Assembly (NCBI GenBank): GCA_003144275.1
Contig: NJBF01000038.1
Span: forward strand, 1-35,579
Reading direction: 5' to 3'
DNA: 35,579 nucleotides
Origin: Candidatus Heimdallarchaeota archaeon B3_Heim
GTDB lineage: Archaea > Asgardarchaeota > Heimdallarchaeia > Hodarchaeales > Hodarchaeaceae
Shown piece after piece: positions 35,431 to 35,579 of this stretch. Each line of letters begins with the position of its first letter. Position 1 is the first letter of the stretch. The notes under the pieces are model-generated. The model had not been told where the DNA came from, ran no database searches, and worked only from the letters and a program-made list of their open reading frames with translations. Position numbers and translations under genes: made by a program.

Positions 35431-35579
35431 AGACCGATGTCGCCAAACTGCTCAGTACTTCGTATCACCTCCTCGAAACCACATCTTGTTCCCTAAACAT
35501 CGCCCGGTGCCACGATGTGAGAAGGAATTCACAGAAATCGTTTGCAGTATAAACAAAATCTACCCGACACCTCCGACTA
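35431..35579. other. GC-richer stretch at window end, possible edge of an RNA gene
   Basis: These 149 bases reach about 48% G+C by hand count, well above other gaps. ACATCG (35497-35502) and CGATGT (35513-35518) form a 6-bp hairpin around a 10-nt loop. No frame is open. I could not match it to rRNA, tRNA, SRP or RNase P RNA. The strand is unknown. Confidence 0.3.

Noticed and set aside
35451..35475. End of 16S rRNA, because ATCACCTCCT occurs on the plus strand
   Set aside because: Only about ten bases agree. The preceding sequence does not resemble the conserved 3' end of small-subunit rRNA.
1..35579. CRISPR arrays, tRNA genes, insertion sequences
   Set aside because: I saw no regular spaced repeats, no cloverleaf with a T-arm GTTCAAATC-type motif and no transposase or terminal inverted repeats. 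The only mobile element seen is the MCM intein.

Overview
The window reads as a piece of an archaeal chromosome, most likely from an Asgard archaeon (Heimdall-like lineage; inferred, no marker phylogeny was possible). The archaeal signature is clear: ribosomal proteins L7Ae, S28e and L24e, ABCE1, Orc1/Cdc6, GINS, MCM, Hel308, UPF0179 and an archaeal-type RNase P RNA. An Arf-family GTPase, a class I histone deacetylase-like enzyme and an ERG8-type phosphomevalonate kinase point to Asgard. The DNA is AT-rich. Genes are closely packed, often overlapping by 1-11 nt, and many starts look like GTG or TTG.

Region 1 (1-10850) is accessory. It holds a YdjM-like membrane protein, a degenerate HerA-like ATPase, a secreted membrane-anchored protein, a zinc-ribbon protein, a PD-(D/E)XK nuclease-like protein, a remnant of a RING-like zinc finger, a possible uracil-DNA-glycosylase-fold protein and an 1172-residue protein with an acidic repeat-bearing head and a D...QxK nuclease-like tail. 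Most have no family I can name with certainty.

Region 2 (10910-16559) is an isoprenoid cluster. It encodes both aconitase-X subunits (phosphomevalonate dehydratase, archaeal mevalonate branch), phosphomevalonate kinase and diphosphomevalonate decarboxylase (classical branch), a UbiX-type flavin prenyltransferase and type 2 IPP isomerase. The large aconitase-X gene carries an in-frame TAG inside a 36-nt segment. That segment folds with the flanking coding sequence into a bulge-helix-bulge, and its exact removal restores the family consensus. I read it as an archaeal pre-mRNA intron, the most notable discovery here. The phosphomevalonate kinase gene needs a -1 shift at a five-T run to be read through.

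Region 3 (16762-23990) concerns translation and RNA. L7Ae-S28e-L24e lie on the plus strand. On the minus strand are an FKBP/SlyD isomerase, UPF0179, Tsr3, ABCE1, the RNase P RNA (21515-21890, identified from its P1 and P4 pairings), a PUA protein, an NSUN-type RNA m5C methyltransferase and a CYTH protein.

Region 4 (24122-26799) holds a proline-rich helical protein convergent with an Arf-like GTPase, then the deacetylase. Region 5 (26902-35408) is a replication and repair block: Orc1/Cdc6, a 399-nt gene-free stretch that could be an origin, GINS (Psf2/3-like), MCM interrupted by a 654-residue LAGLIDADG intein, and Hel308. The last 149 bases are relatively GC-rich and may be the edge of an RNA gene.
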